Both the position numbers and the translations under genes were made by a program. DNA of 64,000 nucleotides from Pseudoxanthomonas sp. SE1. Lineage in GTDB: Bacteria > Pseudomonadota > Gammaproteobacteria > Xanthomonadales > Xanthomonadaceae. This document shows, piece by piece, positions 26,014-36,058 of the stretch. Location: assembly GCF_029542205.1 (NCBI RefSeq), contig NZ_CP113783.1:62001-126000 (forward strand). Reading direction: 5' to 3'. A model generated the notes under the pieces. It saw nothing but the letters and a program-made list of their open reading frames with translations. It did not search any database and was not told the DNA's origin. The stretch's first letter is position 1; every line of letters begins with the position of its first letter.

Positions 26014-28305
26014 ATGACCACCGTTACCACGCTCGGCTTCCCGCGCATCGGCGCGAAGCGCGAACTGAAATCCGCCCTGGAAAACTACTGGCGCGGCGAC
26101 ACCAGCGCCGCCGACCTGCAACAGACCGCACGCGACCTGCGCCACCGCCACTGGCAGCTGCAGCGCGATGCCGGCGCCGATGTCGTGCCGTGCAACGACT
26201 TCTCGCTGTACGACCAGGTGCTGGACACCGCGTTCCTGTTCGACGCCATCCCCGACGCCTACCGCGCGCTGGCCGATGCCGATCCGCTGGCGGGCTACTT
26301 CGCGCTGGCGCGTGGCGTGCAGAAGGACGGCACCGATCTGCGCGCGCTGGAGATGACCAAGTGGTTCGACACCAACTACCACTACCTCGTGCCGGAACTG
26401 CACGCCGGCCAGACCTTCCGCCTGCGCGGCGACAAGCCGCTGTCGGAATATCGTGAAGCCGTCGCCGCAGGCCACGCCGCACGGCCGGTGCTGCTGGGCC
26501 CGGTGAGCTTCCTGCTGCTTTCAAAATGTGTGGATGGCAGCGACCGCCTCGCGCTGCTGGATCGCCTGCTGCCGGTCTACGCCGAGCTGCTGGCGAAGCT
26601 GCATGACGCGGGCGCGGACTGGGTGCAGATCGACGAGCCCTGCCTGGTGCTGGACCTGGACGACGCCACGCGCGACGCATACCTGAAGGCCTATGCGACG
26701 TTGGCGAAGAACGGGCGGCCTGCATTGTTGCTGGCCACCTACTTCGGCCGCCTGGGCGACAACCTGCTGTTGGCCTGCGCATTGCCGGTGGATGGCCTGC
26801 ATGTCGACCTGGTGCGCGGCAAGGAACAACTCGACGACGTGCTGAAGCATCTTCCGAAAGGCCGCGTGCTGTCGGCCGGCCTGGTGGACGGACGCAACAT
26901 CTGGCGCACGAACCTGGACAACGCGCTGATCCTGGCCAGGTACGCGCTCGGTCACGTCGGCGATAACGCGCTGTGGCTGTCGCCGTCGTGCTCGCTGCTG
27001 CATGTGCCGGTCGATCTGGCGGGCGAAAAGGCGCTGCCTTCCGACCTGAAGTCGTGGCTGGCCTTCGCGCGCCAGAAAGTGGAGGAACTGCGCCTGCTGG
27101 CCGATGCGCTGCGCGATCCGCGCGCGGCGGAGCCGGGCTTGGCCATCGCCCGCGACCGCATCGCATCGCGCCGGCAATCCGCACGCGTGCATCGTCCGGA
27201 GGTGGCCGCGCGCCTGGCCTCTGCGGAGGCCACCGACACCCACCGGGACTCGCCCTATCCGCAGCGCCGCGCCGCACAGGCGGCGCTGCTCGGCTTGCCC
27301 GGTTTCCCGACCACCACCATCGGCTCGTTCCCGCAGACCCACGAAGTGCGCGAGGCACGCGCACGGAACAGGAGCGGCAAGCTGGCGGATGCGGACTACG
27401 ACGCCTTCCTGCGCGAGGAAACCGAACGCTGCGTGCGTTTCCAGGAGGACGTCGGCCTCGACGTGCTGGTGCATGGCGAGTTCGAACGCAACGACATGGT
27501 GGAGTACTTCGGCGAACAGCTGGATGGCTTCGCCTTCACGAAGAATGGCTGGGTGCAGAGCTACGGCTCACGCTGCGTGAAGCCACCGGTGATCTATGGC
27601 GATGTCTCGCGTCCGGCGCCGATGACGGTGCGCTGGTCGCAGTACGCGCAGTCGCTGACCGACCGGCCGATGAAGGGCATGCTGACCGGGCCGGTGACGG
27701 TGCTGCAGTGGTCGTTCGTGCGCGACGACCAGACGCGCGCGCAGACCTGCCGGCAGATCGCGCTGGCGCTGCGGGATGAGGTGCTGGACCTGGAAGCCGC
27801 CGGCATCCGCGTCATCCAGATTGACGAGCCCGCGCTGCGCGAAGGCCTGCCGTTGCGGCGCGCCGATTGGCACGGGTACCTGGCATGGGCCGTGGAGTGC
27901 TTCCGCATCACGGCGGCGGGCGTCGCCGACGACACCCAGGTGCATACGCACATGTGCTACTCCGAGTTCAACGACATCATGCAGGCCGTGGCCGCGATGG
28001 ATGCCGACGTCATCTCCATCGAGACCTCGCGCTCGCGCATGGAACTGCTGGACGCGTTCGTGAAGTTCCGCTATCCCAACGAAATCGGCCCGGGCGTGTA
28101 CGACATCCATTCCCCGCGGATTCCCACCGGCGGCGAGATGGTCGACCTGCTGCAGAAGGCGCGTGCCGTGCTGGCACCGGAGCAGATCTGGGTCAATCCC
28201 GATTGCGGCCTGAAGACGCGCGGCTGGCCGGAGGTCCGCACGGCGCTGGAGCGGATGGTGGAAGCGGCCCGCGCACTGCGAGGCGATCAGGCGCGGGCAG
28301 CCTGA
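26014..28305 (+). CDS. metE: Cobalamin-independent methionine synthase
   Basis: 763 residues. It transfers the methyl group of 5-methyl-THF-triglutamate to homocysteine. The N-terminal domain starts [14 protein letters not shown], and the C-terminal catalytic domain has the [10 protein letters not shown] motif and zinc ligands in HTHMCYSEF (His, Cys) and NPDCGLKTR (Cys), with IDEPALREG at the substrate site. I prefer the ATG at 26014; an in-frame ATG at 25999 adds five residues. It is controlled by the cobalamin riboswitch upstream, implying a B12-dependent MetH elsewhere. Confidence 0.97.
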   Translation: MTTVTTLGFPRIGAKRELKSALENYWRGDTSAADLQQTARDLRHRHWQLQRDAGADVVPCNDFSLYDQVLDTAFLFDAIPDAYRALADADPLAGYFALARGVQKDGTDLRALEMTKWFDTNYHYLVPELHAGQTFRLRGDKPLSEYREAVAAGHAARPVLLGPVSFLLLSKCVDGSDRLALLDRLLPVYAELLAKLHDAGADWVQIDEPCLVLDLDDATRDAYLKAYATLAKNGRPALLLATYFGRLGDNLLLACALPVDGLHVDLVRGKEQLDDVLKHLPKGRVLSAGLVDGRNIWRTNLDNALILARYALGHVGDNALWLSPSCSLLHVPVDLAGEKALPSDLKSWLAFARQKVEELRLLADALRDPRAAEPGLAIARDRIASRRQSARVHRPEVAARLASAEATDTHRDSPYPQRRAAQAALLGLPGFPTTTIGSFPQTHEVREARARNRSGKLADADYDAFLREETERCVRFQEDVGLDVLVHGEFERNDMVEYFGEQLDGFAFTKNGWVQSYGSRCVKPPVIYGDVSRPAPMTVRWSQYAQSLTDRPMKGMLTGPVTVLQWSFVRDDQTRAQTCRQIALALRDEVLDLEAAGIRVIQIDEPALREGLPLRRADWHGYLAWAVECFRITAAGVADDTQVHTHMCYSEFNDIMQAVAAMDADVISIETSRSRMELLDAFVKFRYPNEIGPGVYDIHSPRIPTGGEMVDLLQKARAVLAPEQIWVNPDCGLKTRGWPEVRTALERMVEAARALRGDQARAA

Positions 28306-28344
28306 TCACGGGATCGTCGCCGTGGTGGCGGGCCGGGGCCCGCC

Positions 28345-28752
28345 CTACGTGGTGGCCGGCAAGGGTGGTGCCTGCGTCGGCCGGCCCAGCGGATCCAGGG
28401 CGATCATCACGAAGTGGCCGCGCGTGCACAGCTTGCGTTCGCCGGTCAGCAGGTTCTCGGTGATGACTTCCACGTCGACGTTCATCGAGCTGCGGCCGAC
28501 CTTCACTACGCGCGCGACCACTTCCACCAGGTCGCCCTTGTGGATGGGCTGGTTGAAGTCCACCTGTTCCGAGCGCGCGGTGACCACCGTGGTGCGTGCG
28601 TATCGGGAAGCGGCGATGAAGGCCGACATGTCCATCCATGCCAATGCCTGGCCGCCGAACAGCGTGCCCAGATGGTTGGTGTGGTCGGGGAAGACCATGT
28701 GCAGCAGGCGCGCTTCGGTGGGGCGCGCTTCGGCGTTGGCCAGTTCAGTCAT
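28345..28752 (-). CDS. Acyl-CoA thioesterase, YciA-like hotdog protein
   Basis: 135 residues. The hotdog fold signature HTNHLGTLFGGQALAWMDMSA and EQVDFNQPIHKGDLVEV are typical of the YciA/acyl-CoA hydrolase family, which cleaves acyl-CoA to free acid and CoA in the cytoplasm. It is convergent with metE. Confidence 0.92.
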   Translation of the reverse strand: MTELANAEARPTEARLLHMVFPDHTNHLGTLFGGQALAWMDMSAFIAASRYARTTVVTARSEQVDFNQPIHKGDLVEVVARVVKVGRSSMNVDVEVITENLLTGERKLCTRGHFVMIALDPLGRPTQAPPLPATT

Positions 28753-28811
28753 GGTGGTGCTCCGGTTCGCATGCTCCCGGCGGCAGCATAGCGCGCCGGA
28801 TGTTGTGCCGG

Positions 28812-28962
28812 TGTAGGAGCGACGTGAGTCGCGACCGCAAGAACGAATGGCCCGGATGCCCGATGGATTCGCGATGGCGCTGGGTCTGTCGCCGACATTC
28901 CCGGGACGGTGCGGCGCCATGGGGCTTTCATTGCGCGGTCGCGACTCACGTCGCTCCTACAA
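28812..28962. repeat. REP pair (GTAGGAGCGACGTGAGTCGCG type)
   Basis: Two inverted copies about 100 bp apart between the thioesterase start and the nrdB stop. Confidence 0.8.
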
Positions 28963-28972
28963 AACGCCAACG

Positions 28973-29992
28973 CTAGAACGCGTGGTCGAAGCCGACTTCG
29001 CCCTGCACGCCCAGCTGGTAGGCGGACACGCGGCGCTCGAAGAAGTTGGTCAGCTCCTGCACGTCCTGCAACTCCATGAAGGGCAGCGGGTTGCGCACGT
29101 CGTAGCGCTTGGGCATGCCGAGCTTGGCGAAGTGCTGGTCCGCGCAGTGCTGCAGGTACTGGCGCATGTCGCGCGTCGAGATGCCTGCGACACCACCGGA
29201 CAGCACATCCTCGGCGAACTGCACCTCGCACTCGATGGCTTCCTCCAGCATGTCGTAGACCTTCTGCTGCATGCGGTCGTCGAACAGGTCTGGTTCCTCC
29301 TCGCGCACGGTGCGCACGCACTCGAAGGCGAACTCCATGTGGCAGCTCTCGTCGCGGAACACCCAGTTGGTGCCGCTGGCCAGGCCCGGCAGCAGGCCGC
29401 GCGAGCGGAAGTAGTACACGTAGGCGAACGCGGCGAAGAAGAACAGGCCTTCTATGCACGCGGCGAAGCAGATCTGGTTGAGCAGGAACTGCCGGCGCTG
29501 GTCGCGGGTCTCGATCCGCTTCATGTCCTGGATGGAATCGATCCACTTGAAGCAGAAGTCGGCTTTCTTCTTGATCGCCGGGATGTTCTCTACCGCCGCG
29601 AACGCCTTGAAGCGCTCCGACGGGTCGGGCAGGTAGTTGTCCAGCAGGGTCAGGTAGAACTGCACGTGCAGCGCTTCCTCGTAGAGCTGCCTTGACAGGT
29701 ACATGCGCGCTTCGGGCGCATTGAGGTGCTGGTACAGGTTCAGCACCAGGTTGTTCGACACGATGGAATCGCCGGTGGCGAAGAACGCGACCAGCCGGTG
29801 GATCAGGTGGCGGTCGGCCGGGGTCATCTTCGAATGCAGGTCGGTGATGTCGATCTGGAAGTTGATCTCTTCCACCGTCCACGTGTTCTTGATGGCATCG
29901 CGGTACATGTCATAGAACTGCGGGTAGCGCATCGGGCGCAGGGTCAGTTCGAAACCGGGATCTAGCAGCATCTGCTTGGGGTGTGCGGACAT
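28973..29992 (-). CDS. nrdB: Ribonucleotide reductase class Ia, beta subunit
   Basis: 339 residues. It houses the di-iron centre and tyrosyl radical used by NrdA. Ligands are visible: Asp75 (FATGDS), Glu106 and His109 (EEALHVQFY) with the radical Tyr113 four residues after His109, then IEGLFFF and DESCHMEFAF with the later Glu and His. The protein ends GFDHAF rather than the common YL-type tail. It follows nrdA after a 230-bp gap that holds REP-like palindromes, so the operon may be differentially processed. Confidence 0.95.
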   Translation of the reverse strand: MSAHPKQMLLDPGFELTLRPMRYPQFYDMYRDAIKNTWTVEEINFQIDITDLHSKMTPADRHLIHRLVAFFATGDSIVSNNLVLNLYQHLNAPEARMYLSRQLYEEALHVQFYLTLLDNYLPDPSERFKAFAAVENIPAIKKKADFCFKWIDSIQDMKRIETRDQRRQFLLNQICFAACIEGLFFFAAFAYVYYFRSRGLLPGLASGTNWVFRDESCHMEFAFECVRTVREEEPDLFDDRMQQKVYDMLEEAIECEVQFAEDVLSGGVAGISTRDMRQYLQHCADQHFAKLGMPKRYDVRNPLPFMELQDVQELTNFFERRVSAYQLGVQGEVGFDHAF

Positions 29993-30013
29993 GGTGCGGT
30001 GTTCTCGTGGTTC

Positions 30014-30134
30014 TCCTTCTCCCCTCGGGAGAAGGTGCCCGTAGGGCGGATGAGGGTGCGGCGAAGGCAACGACGGTCAGGCATCCTGATGTCGCCGTAC
30101 CCTCACCCCAACCCCTCTCCCGGTGGGAGAGGGG
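30014..30134. repeat. REP-like palindromes between nrdA and nrdB
   Basis: Two palindromes in opposite orientation: CCTTCTCCCCTCGGGAGAAGG (about 30014) and CCCTCTCCCGGTGGGAGAGGG (about 30112), with GGCGGATGAGGG-type flanks. They may stabilise or partly terminate the nrdAB message. Confidence 0.7.
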
Positions 30135-30224
30135 CTCGATTCGAAAGGTGGCGCCTCCATGCGCCGGGAACCTCCATGTTCCTGTTCCAAGGTGGTCGGT
30201 CACGGCCGACGCAGGGGGAGCGGA

Positions 30225-32654
30225 TTACTGACAGGCTTCGCACGCTTCCGGGTTCTCCAGCGAGCAGGCGATGGCTTCGGTCGGCGTGTACTCGCGCTTG
30301 GGCTCGGTGGCCGCGACGCTGCTGACCGTGGTCTTGGCGATGCGGGTGGCCGGGCGCGAGCGCAGGTAGTAGGTGGTCTTGATGCCCTGCTTCCACGCGT
30401 ACATGTACATGGACGACATCGCGCCGATGTTCGGGCTTTCCATGAACAGGTTCAGCGAGGCCGACTGGTCGATGAAGGCGCCGCGGCCGGCAGCCATGTC
30501 GATCAGCGAACGCATCGGGATCTCCCAGGCCGTGCGGTAGATCTGCTGCAGCGTGTCCGGCACCTGCGCCAGGCCCTGCACCGAGCCTTCGGACAGCTTG
30601 ATCGCGTCGCGGGTCTCTGCCGTCCACAGGCCCAGCTTCTTCAGCTCGTCCACCAGGTAGCGGTTGACCTGCAGGAAGTCGCCCGACAGCGTCTCGCGCT
30701 TGAACAGGTTGGACACCTGCGGCTCCACGCACTCGTAGCAGCCGGCGATCGAGGCGATGGTCGCGGTCGGCGCGATGGCGATCAGCAGCGAGTTGCGCAG
30801 GCCGTGTTCCTTGATGCGCGCGCGCAGGGCGTCCCAGCGCTCGGCGTTCTCGGGCACCACGTTCCACGCATCGAACTGCAGTTCACCGTTCGCCGCACGG
30901 GTGTCGGCGAAGGACGGATGGCGGCCGCGCTCCTGCGCCAGTTCCACCGAGGTCTCCAGCGCGTGGAAGTAGATGGTCTCGGCGATCTTCGCCGACAGCG
31001 CACGTGCTTCGGCGCTGTCGAACGGCAGGCGCAGTTTGAAGAACACGTCCTGCAGGCCCATGCAGCCCAGGCCCACGGGGCGCCAGCGCAGGTTGCCGCG
31101 GCGCGCGGTTTCGATGGGATAGAAGTTCAGGTCGATCACGCGGTCCAGCTGGCGCACGGCCAGGCGGACGGTTTCGGCCAGCTTGTCGAAATCGAAATAC
31201 CCATCCTCGTCGAAGTGGCGGGCGAGGTTGATCGAGCCCAAGTTGCACACCGCCGTCTCCTCGGCCGAGGTGACCTCGAGGATCTCGGTGCACAGGTTCG
31301 ACAGGTGGATGACGTTGCCGGCGCGCAGCGTCTGGTTGCTGGCCGCGTTGCACTTGTCCTTGAACGTCATCCAGCCGTTGCCGGTCTCGGCCAGCGTCCG
31401 CATCATGCGGCCGTACAACTTGCGGGCAGAGAGGGTCTTCATCGCCTTGCCCTGCGTCTCGGCCTGCGTATACGCCAGCTCGAACGCGGCGCCGTACAGG
31501 TCGGTCAGCTCCGGCACCACGCGCGGATCGAACAGCGACCATTCCTGGTCGGCCTCCACCCGCTTCATGAAGAGGTCCGGCACCCAGTTGGCCAGGTTGA
31601 GGTTGTGCGCACGGCGGGCTTCGTCGCCGGTGTTATCGCGCAGTTCAAGGAAGTCCTCGATGTCGGCATGCCAGGTTTCCAGGTACACGCAGGCCGCGCC
31701 CTTGCGCTTGCCGCCCTGGTTGACCGCGGCCACCGAGGAATCCAGTGTCTTCAGCCACGGCACGATGCCGTTGCTGTGGCCGTTGGTCGACTTGATCAGC
31801 GAGCCGCGCGAACGCACGCGCGTGTAGCTCACGCCGATGCCGCCGCTGAACTTGCTCAGCTGCGCGATGTCGCCGTACTTGGCGTAGATGGATTCCAGCG
31901 TGTCCTGCGGCGAATCCAGCAGGAAGCATGAGGATAGTTGCTCGTGGGTGGTGCCGCTGTTGAACAGCGTCGGCGAGCTGGGCAGGTAGTCCAGGTTGCC
32001 CATGCGGCGGTACAGCGCCAGCGCTTCGGGCACGTCCTCGCTCAGCGCGCAGGCGATGCGCAGGAAGAACTGCTGCGGCGTTTCGATCACCTTGCGCGTG
32101 TGCGGATGCCGCAGCAGGTAACGGTCGTACAGCGTGCGCAGGCCGAAGTAGTCGAAGTGCAGGTCGAGCGAGGCGTCCAGCGCATCGTTGAGCTTGCGCG
32201 CATTGGTCTGCACGAAGTTCAGCAGGCGGTCGTTGATCAGGCCTACCTCGTGGCCGCGGGTGACCGACTGCGAGAACGCATGGATTTCCTGGCCGGTGAC
32301 TTCCTTGGTGATGTAGCCGGCCAGCAGGCGCGCGGCCAGGCGGCTGTATTCGGGCTCCTCGCCGGTCAGCAGCGCGGCGGTGCGGATGGACAGTTCGTCC
32401 AGTTCGCGCGTGCTGGCGCCGTCGTACAGGCCGGAGATGGTGCGGGTGGCCACGCGCATCGGGTCGATGGCGTGCAGGCCTTCGCAGTTGCGCTGCACCG
32501 CGCGCACGATCTTGTTGAGATCCACCGGCTCGCGGCCGCCATTGCGCTTGGTCACGCTCATCGCGGTGGCGGTGGGCGGCGGGGTCAGCGAAAAGGCGTC
32601 CTTCTGGGACGGGGTGGTGCCGGCGTCGGCGACGGCGCTGTCGATCTGGGTCAC
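30225..32654 (-). CDS. nrdA: Ribonucleotide reductase class Ia, alpha subunit
   Basis: 809 residues. It makes deoxynucleotides from ribonucleoside diphosphates. An N-terminal ATP-cone (MSVTKRNGGREPVDLNKIVRAV) controls activity. The catalytic barrel contains NLGSINL and FNSGTTHEQLSSCFLL (active-site Cys), and the C-terminal redox pair is C-E-A-C (PEACEACQ). I chose the GTG at 32654 because TGGAGGA lies 6 nt before it; upstream in-frame codons lack a site. A cobalamin riboswitch precedes it. It is the B12-independent isozyme. Confidence 0.94.
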   Translation of the reverse strand: MTQIDSAVADAGTTPSQKDAFSLTPPPTATAMSVTKRNGGREPVDLNKIVRAVQRNCEGLHAIDPMRVATRTISGLYDGASTRELDELSIRTAALLTGEEPEYSRLAARLLAGYITKEVTGQEIHAFSQSVTRGHEVGLINDRLLNFVQTNARKLNDALDASLDLHFDYFGLRTLYDRYLLRHPHTRKVIETPQQFFLRIACALSEDVPEALALYRRMGNLDYLPSSPTLFNSGTTHEQLSSCFLLDSPQDTLESIYAKYGDIAQLSKFSGGIGVSYTRVRSRGSLIKSTNGHSNGIVPWLKTLDSSVAAVNQGGKRKGAACVYLETWHADIEDFLELRDNTGDEARRAHNLNLANWVPDLFMKRVEADQEWSLFDPRVVPELTDLYGAAFELAYTQAETQGKAMKTLSARKLYGRMMRTLAETGNGWMTFKDKCNAASNQTLRAGNVIHLSNLCTEILEVTSAEETAVCNLGSINLARHFDEDGYFDFDKLAETVRLAVRQLDRVIDLNFYPIETARRGNLRWRPVGLGCMGLQDVFFKLRLPFDSAEARALSAKIAETIYFHALETSVELAQERGRHPSFADTRAANGELQFDAWNVVPENAERWDALRARIKEHGLRNSLLIAIAPTATIASIAGCYECVEPQVSNLFKRETLSGDFLQVNRYLVDELKKLGLWTAETRDAIKLSEGSVQGLAQVPDTLQQIYRTAWEIPMRSLIDMAAGRGAFIDQSASLNLFMESPNIGAMSSMYMYAWKQGIKTTYYLRSRPATRIAKTTVSSVAATEPKREYTPTEAIACSLENPEACEACQ

Positions 32655-32837
32655 GGGATTCCTCCATGCGTAATGCACGCGGCGGCCCGTCCCTCGCGGG
32701 GTCGCGGAAGGCCGGATGGGGAATCACAGTGGGGAAGCGGCGTCGCAGGGGCCGAGATCGCGCAGACGGACTGCGGACGCCCTGCTTCGCCAGCCATCTC
32801 CCCCCGGAGAATCCGCGGCCGGCACCGCGCGGTGTGC

Positions 32838-33048
32838 ATCGCGCGGCTGTCGGCAGGTCTTCGGACTCATGGGCCTGGAAGGCGGTGCCTTCCTCCTAAT
32901 CCGCCGCTTCCCGAGGCCTGGCCTCAGTGCTGTGTGGCGGGGTCGTTCCCAATTACCGCTGCGGGGCAGTGCCGGAGTGGGCCCGAAGGCCGCACCGGCT
33001 TCCCTTTTCATCCGGAGGCTAGCCACCCCCGGAACCGACGGCCACAAG
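32838..33048 (-). promoter_or_regulatory. Cobalamin (AdoCbl) riboswitch upstream of nrdAB
   Basis: Read on the minus strand, the elements follow in order: GGGTGGCTAGCCTCC, GGGAAGCCGGTG, CCGGCACTGCCCCGCAGCGG, AACGACCCCGCC, CAGCACTGAGG, CGGGAAGCGGCGG and the B12 box GAGTCCGAAGACCTGCC (32852-32868). It matches the cobalamin riboswitch in the same way as the metE copy. About 195 nt separate it from the nrdA GTG. It predicts nrdAB shut-off when B12 is available. Confidence 0.93.
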
Positions 33049-33134
33049 ATAGTGGGGGTGCATGGAGGCGTCAACACCAAATGTTGTGTGGAACAGCCGA
33101 TGTCGAGGCGATGCGGGTTTCACGAGTTGAATCC

Positions 33135-33446
33135 TTCTCCCCGCTGGCGGGGAGAAGGAGCCCGGAGGGCGGATGAGGGGCAGGCGCGGTGATAACTCGT
33201 GCGTGAAGCTCCTGGGCATCAAGACTGCTGTCCCGATCTGGCGCATTGGGTGCCCGGACTCCGCTCGCCCCTCACCCGCCTTCGGCACCCTCTCCCCGTT
33301 CCACGGGGAGCGGGGAAACATGCGTCAGCTCGTAGGGTGGGCCTTGGCCCACCGTCGCATGCGTCGGGCGCCGTGGAAACCCGACGGCATCGCCGCTCAT
33401 CCGCGGCGCGAGGTCCGGGTGGCAATGGCGGGCCTTGGCCCGCCCT
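33135..33446. repeat. REP-like and GGGCCTTGGCCC palindromes
   Basis: Contains CCTTCTCCCCGC/GGCGGGGAGAAGG (33135-33160), CCCTCTCCCCG/CGGGGAGCGG (33285-33312), and two copies of a different palindrome, GGTGGGCCTTGGCCCACC (about 33335) and GGCGGGCCTTGGCCCGCC (about 33427). No gene is seen in this 400-bp gap between the riboswitch and the DUF1338 gene. Confidence 0.7.
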
Positions 33447-33449
33447 ATG

Positions 33450-34814
33450 TCACGCGTGCAGCGCTGTGATCGACGCGTCCTGCGCCTGTGCATACAGCGC
33501 GAACGGGTCGTGGATCGTCTTGCCCAGCGCCGCTTCGAAGGCCTCCTGGTTGGCGTGCGCGTCATACGCGCGCTGTTCGCCGCCGCCGAGGTTGGACTGG
33601 AAGATGCCCGCTGCGCTGACCGGCAGGAAATCCTCGTAGACGATGGGATCGACGACGGCATGACCGGCATCGACCAGCGCATCGGGCGTCATCGCTGCGC
33701 GCTCGGATGCCGGTAGCGCGGCGCCACTATCGGTCAGGCGGTAACGGAAATAGCCCAGGCCATTGCGACGCAGCGCGTCTTCGTCGTCCGGAAATTCCGC
33801 GAATGCCGCCGCCAGCCGCTGCGGATAGTCCGCCGACGTGTTGCCAGCGCCACCGGCCTGGCGCACCTGCGCCAGCAGTCGGTCGTAGAGTTCGCGCCCG
33901 GCCGGCGTCAGCGCCAGGCCGCGCTGTTCGATCTCGCCGAAGCGCGCGCTGTGGCTGCCGGGCACCAGCGTGCCGGAGGCGTCGGGGAAGGCGACTTCTT
34001 CTTCCAGCGCCTTGAAACTGGTCTGCCGCAACAGGATGGGCACGGCGCGGCGGGGCGGACCCTCGATCAACGCCTTCGCCTGGATGCCGCGCTCCAACAT
34101 GGCCATCTGCGCCGCGTCGATGTCCAGCGTGCGGGGGGTGAGGTGGTTGATGTGCGGGCCGCGGAAACTGACCACGTCGGCGACCAGCCGGTGCAGGCCG
34201 TGCAGGGCCTGGTAGGTCTGCAACGAGACGGTGGCGTCGCCATGCCAGCGGAAGGTCTCCAGCACTTCGGCAACGAAGCGCTGCGCATCAGCGTCGTCCA
34301 GCCCGCCGTCGCGTTCGGCCTGCGCCACGAAAGCGCGTGCGTTGGCGGTGAAAATGTCGCGTCGCGCCAGGATCGCTTCCGCCTCGGCACGCAATGCGGC
34401 GTCCGCGATCAATTCCAGCCGCAGCAGCGAGGTGAAGATGCGGAACGGATTCGCGGCCAGTGCTTCTTCGGTCAGGGGGCGGAACGCGGTGGCGTGCACC
34501 GGCACGCCGGCCACGGTCAGGTCGTAGTAGCCCACCGGGTGCATGCCCATCAGCGCGAACACGCGGCCGAGCATCGCCAGTTCCGCCGGCGTGCCGACCC
34601 GGATCGCGCCATGGCGCTCCAAGTCCAGGCGGTCGGTTTCGCCCGTGCGTTGCAGCCGGTTGGCCAGTGCGGGATCGCGGTGCAGCGTCTCGGCGTTGAT
34701 CTCGCCGACCAGTTCGATCAGGTCGCCGTACAGCGGCACCTCGGTGCGGTACATGTCGGACATGGCCTGGGCGAACAGGCCGCGGATGCGGTCGGGCGAA
34801 ACGAAGGCGGTCAT
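33450..34814 (-). CDS. DUF1338 protein (YdcJ/HglS-like 2-oxoadipate dioxygenase)
   Basis: 454 residues. The family (VOC fold) includes HglS, a non-haem iron enzyme that converts 2-oxoadipate to D-2-hydroxyglutarate in lysine catabolism. HPVGYYDL provides the first metal His, and FRGPHINHLTPRTLDID is the second conserved region. No other lysine-catabolic gene is adjacent, so the substrate assignment is by family only. The start MTAFVSPDRIR gives the usual length; the frame upstream overlaps the next gene. Confidence 0.88.
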   Translation of the reverse strand: MTAFVSPDRIRGLFAQAMSDMYRTEVPLYGDLIELVGEINAETLHRDPALANRLQRTGETDRLDLERHGAIRVGTPAELAMLGRVFALMGMHPVGYYDLTVAGVPVHATAFRPLTEEALAANPFRIFTSLLRLELIADAALRAEAEAILARRDIFTANARAFVAQAERDGGLDDADAQRFVAEVLETFRWHGDATVSLQTYQALHGLHRLVADVVSFRGPHINHLTPRTLDIDAAQMAMLERGIQAKALIEGPPRRAVPILLRQTSFKALEEEVAFPDASGTLVPGSHSARFGEIEQRGLALTPAGRELYDRLLAQVRQAGGAGNTSADYPQRLAAAFAEFPDDEDALRRNGLGYFRYRLTDSGAALPASERAAMTPDALVDAGHAVVDPIVYEDFLPVSAAGIFQSNLGGGEQRAYDAHANQEAFEAALGKTIHDPFALYAQAQDASITALHA

Positions 34815-34888
34815 GGGGCTCGGCGTGCGGGCGGCGTGGGGCCGCCGGGGGCGCGTATTGTCGCCGGCCGCGTCGGCGCGGGCCACTC

Positions 34889-35755
34889 TCAGCGGCGCGG
34901 GCGGCCTTCGTCCGCGCCGCCGGGGACATACCCGGGCGGGCCGAACAGGGTCATGCCCACCTGCCGCAGACCGCGCGCCCGGCGCAGGTCGCGGCCCAGC
35001 TTCATCCACGCGTGGAGGGCGATCTTCACCGGGTTGTAGCTGTGCACCGGGTCCACCAGCCCGTAACGGATCGGCACGCCGGGCATTTCCTCGCGGCAGG
35101 TGCCGAACAGGCGGTCGAACACGATCAGCACGCCACCGTAGTTGCAGTCCAGGTACTCGGGATTGCTGGCGTGGTGCACGCGGTGGTGCGCGGGCGTGTT
35201 GAAGACGAACTCGATGGGGCGCGCCAGCCGCGGCACCAGCTCGGTATGCAGCCAGTACTGGTACAGCAGGTTCACCGCCAGCGCACCGATCACATAGGGC
35301 ACCGGGAAGCCCAGCCACACCAGTGGCCCGAAGAACACCGCGGCACCGGTCAGCTTGCCGGTCCAGCCCAACCGGTAGGCGGTGGAGAGGTTGTACTGCG
35401 TGGCCGAGTGGTGGACCGAATGGTTCAGCCAGAACCAGCGCACGCGGTGGTCGGCGCGGTGCATCCAGTAGTAGCAGAACTCCTGGCCGACGAAGAGCGC
35501 CACCCAGTGCCAGGGCCGGTCCATCGCGATCGTGGTCAGGCGGAGCTCCCAGATCGCGAACAGCAACACCGCCACCACGCCACCCTGGACCACCAGGCCG
35601 AGCAGCGCGCGGCCGGCGGCATCGCCGAGCGAAGCCCAATAGCCTTTCCAGTCGTAGCGCACGCCGCGCCGCACCAGCCATGCGGCTTCCACGGCGGCGA
35701 CGGCGACCAGCACCAGCAGAGGCAGGCCTGCGAACACGCGCGTGCCGTCCATCAC
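34889..35755 (-). CDS. Sterol desaturase-family (fatty acid hydroxylase) membrane protein
   Basis: 288 residues with at least four membrane helices and the three histidine boxes HRADH, HSVHH and HHRVHH that bind the di-iron centre. Family members hydroxylate or desaturate lipids such as carotenoids, sterols or fatty acids; the substrate is not evident here. Confidence 0.93.
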   Translation of the reverse strand: MMDGTRVFAGLPLLVLVAVAAVEAAWLVRRGVRYDWKGYWASLGDAAGRALLGLVVQGGVVAVLLFAIWELRLTTIAMDRPWHWVALFVGQEFCYYWMHRADHRVRWFWLNHSVHHSATQYNLSTAYRLGWTGKLTGAAVFFGPLVWLGFPVPYVIGALAVNLLYQYWLHTELVPRLARPIEFVFNTPAHHRVHHASNPEYLDCNYGGVLIVFDRLFGTCREEMPGVPIRYGLVDPVHSYNPVKIALHAWMKLGRDLRRARGLRQVGMTLFGPPGYVPGGADEGRPRR

Positions 35756-35761
35756 GCGGCC

Positions 35762-36058
35762 TCAGCGTGCGCGACGCCCGGCCATCTTCTGGCCGGCGGC
35801 GCGCATTTCATCGGGCGAGAGCTTGCCGTCGTTGTTGGCGTCGAGGGTGTCGAAACGTTTGGCGATCCGCGGCAGTTTCGCCTCGGCTTCCGCCTTGTCG
35901 ATCAGGCCATCGCCATTGGCATCGGCGGCTTTCAACCGTTCCTGCAGCGTGGCTTTCTGTTCTTCGGTCAGCGTGCGCTGCTGTGCGCCGGCCGGGGCAG
36001 CCACCAGCGCAAAGATGGACAACGTGGTGGCGAGGGGGAGCAGGATGGAACGGGACAT
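35762..36058 (-). CDS. Secreted EF-hand protein
   Basis: 98 residues with a signal peptide (ends PAGAQQ). Two canonical EF-hand loops, DANGDGLIDKAE and DANNDGKLSPDE, should bind calcium in the periplasm. It starts 120 nt downstream of the Gly/Asn-rich secreted protein on the same strand, and ends 7 nt before the start of the sterol desaturase-like gene. Confidence 0.9.
   Translation of the reverse strand: MSRSILLPLATTLSIFALVAAPAGAQQRTLTEEQKATLQERLKAADANGDGLIDKAEAEAKLPRIAKRFDTLDANNDGKLSPDEMRAAGQKMAGRRAR

Noticed and set aside
30123..31931. Open plus-strand frame of about 600 codons antisense to nrdA
   Set aside because: High-GC codon bias of nrdA leaves antisense frames open; the encoded sequence is Arg/His/Gln-rich with no domain.
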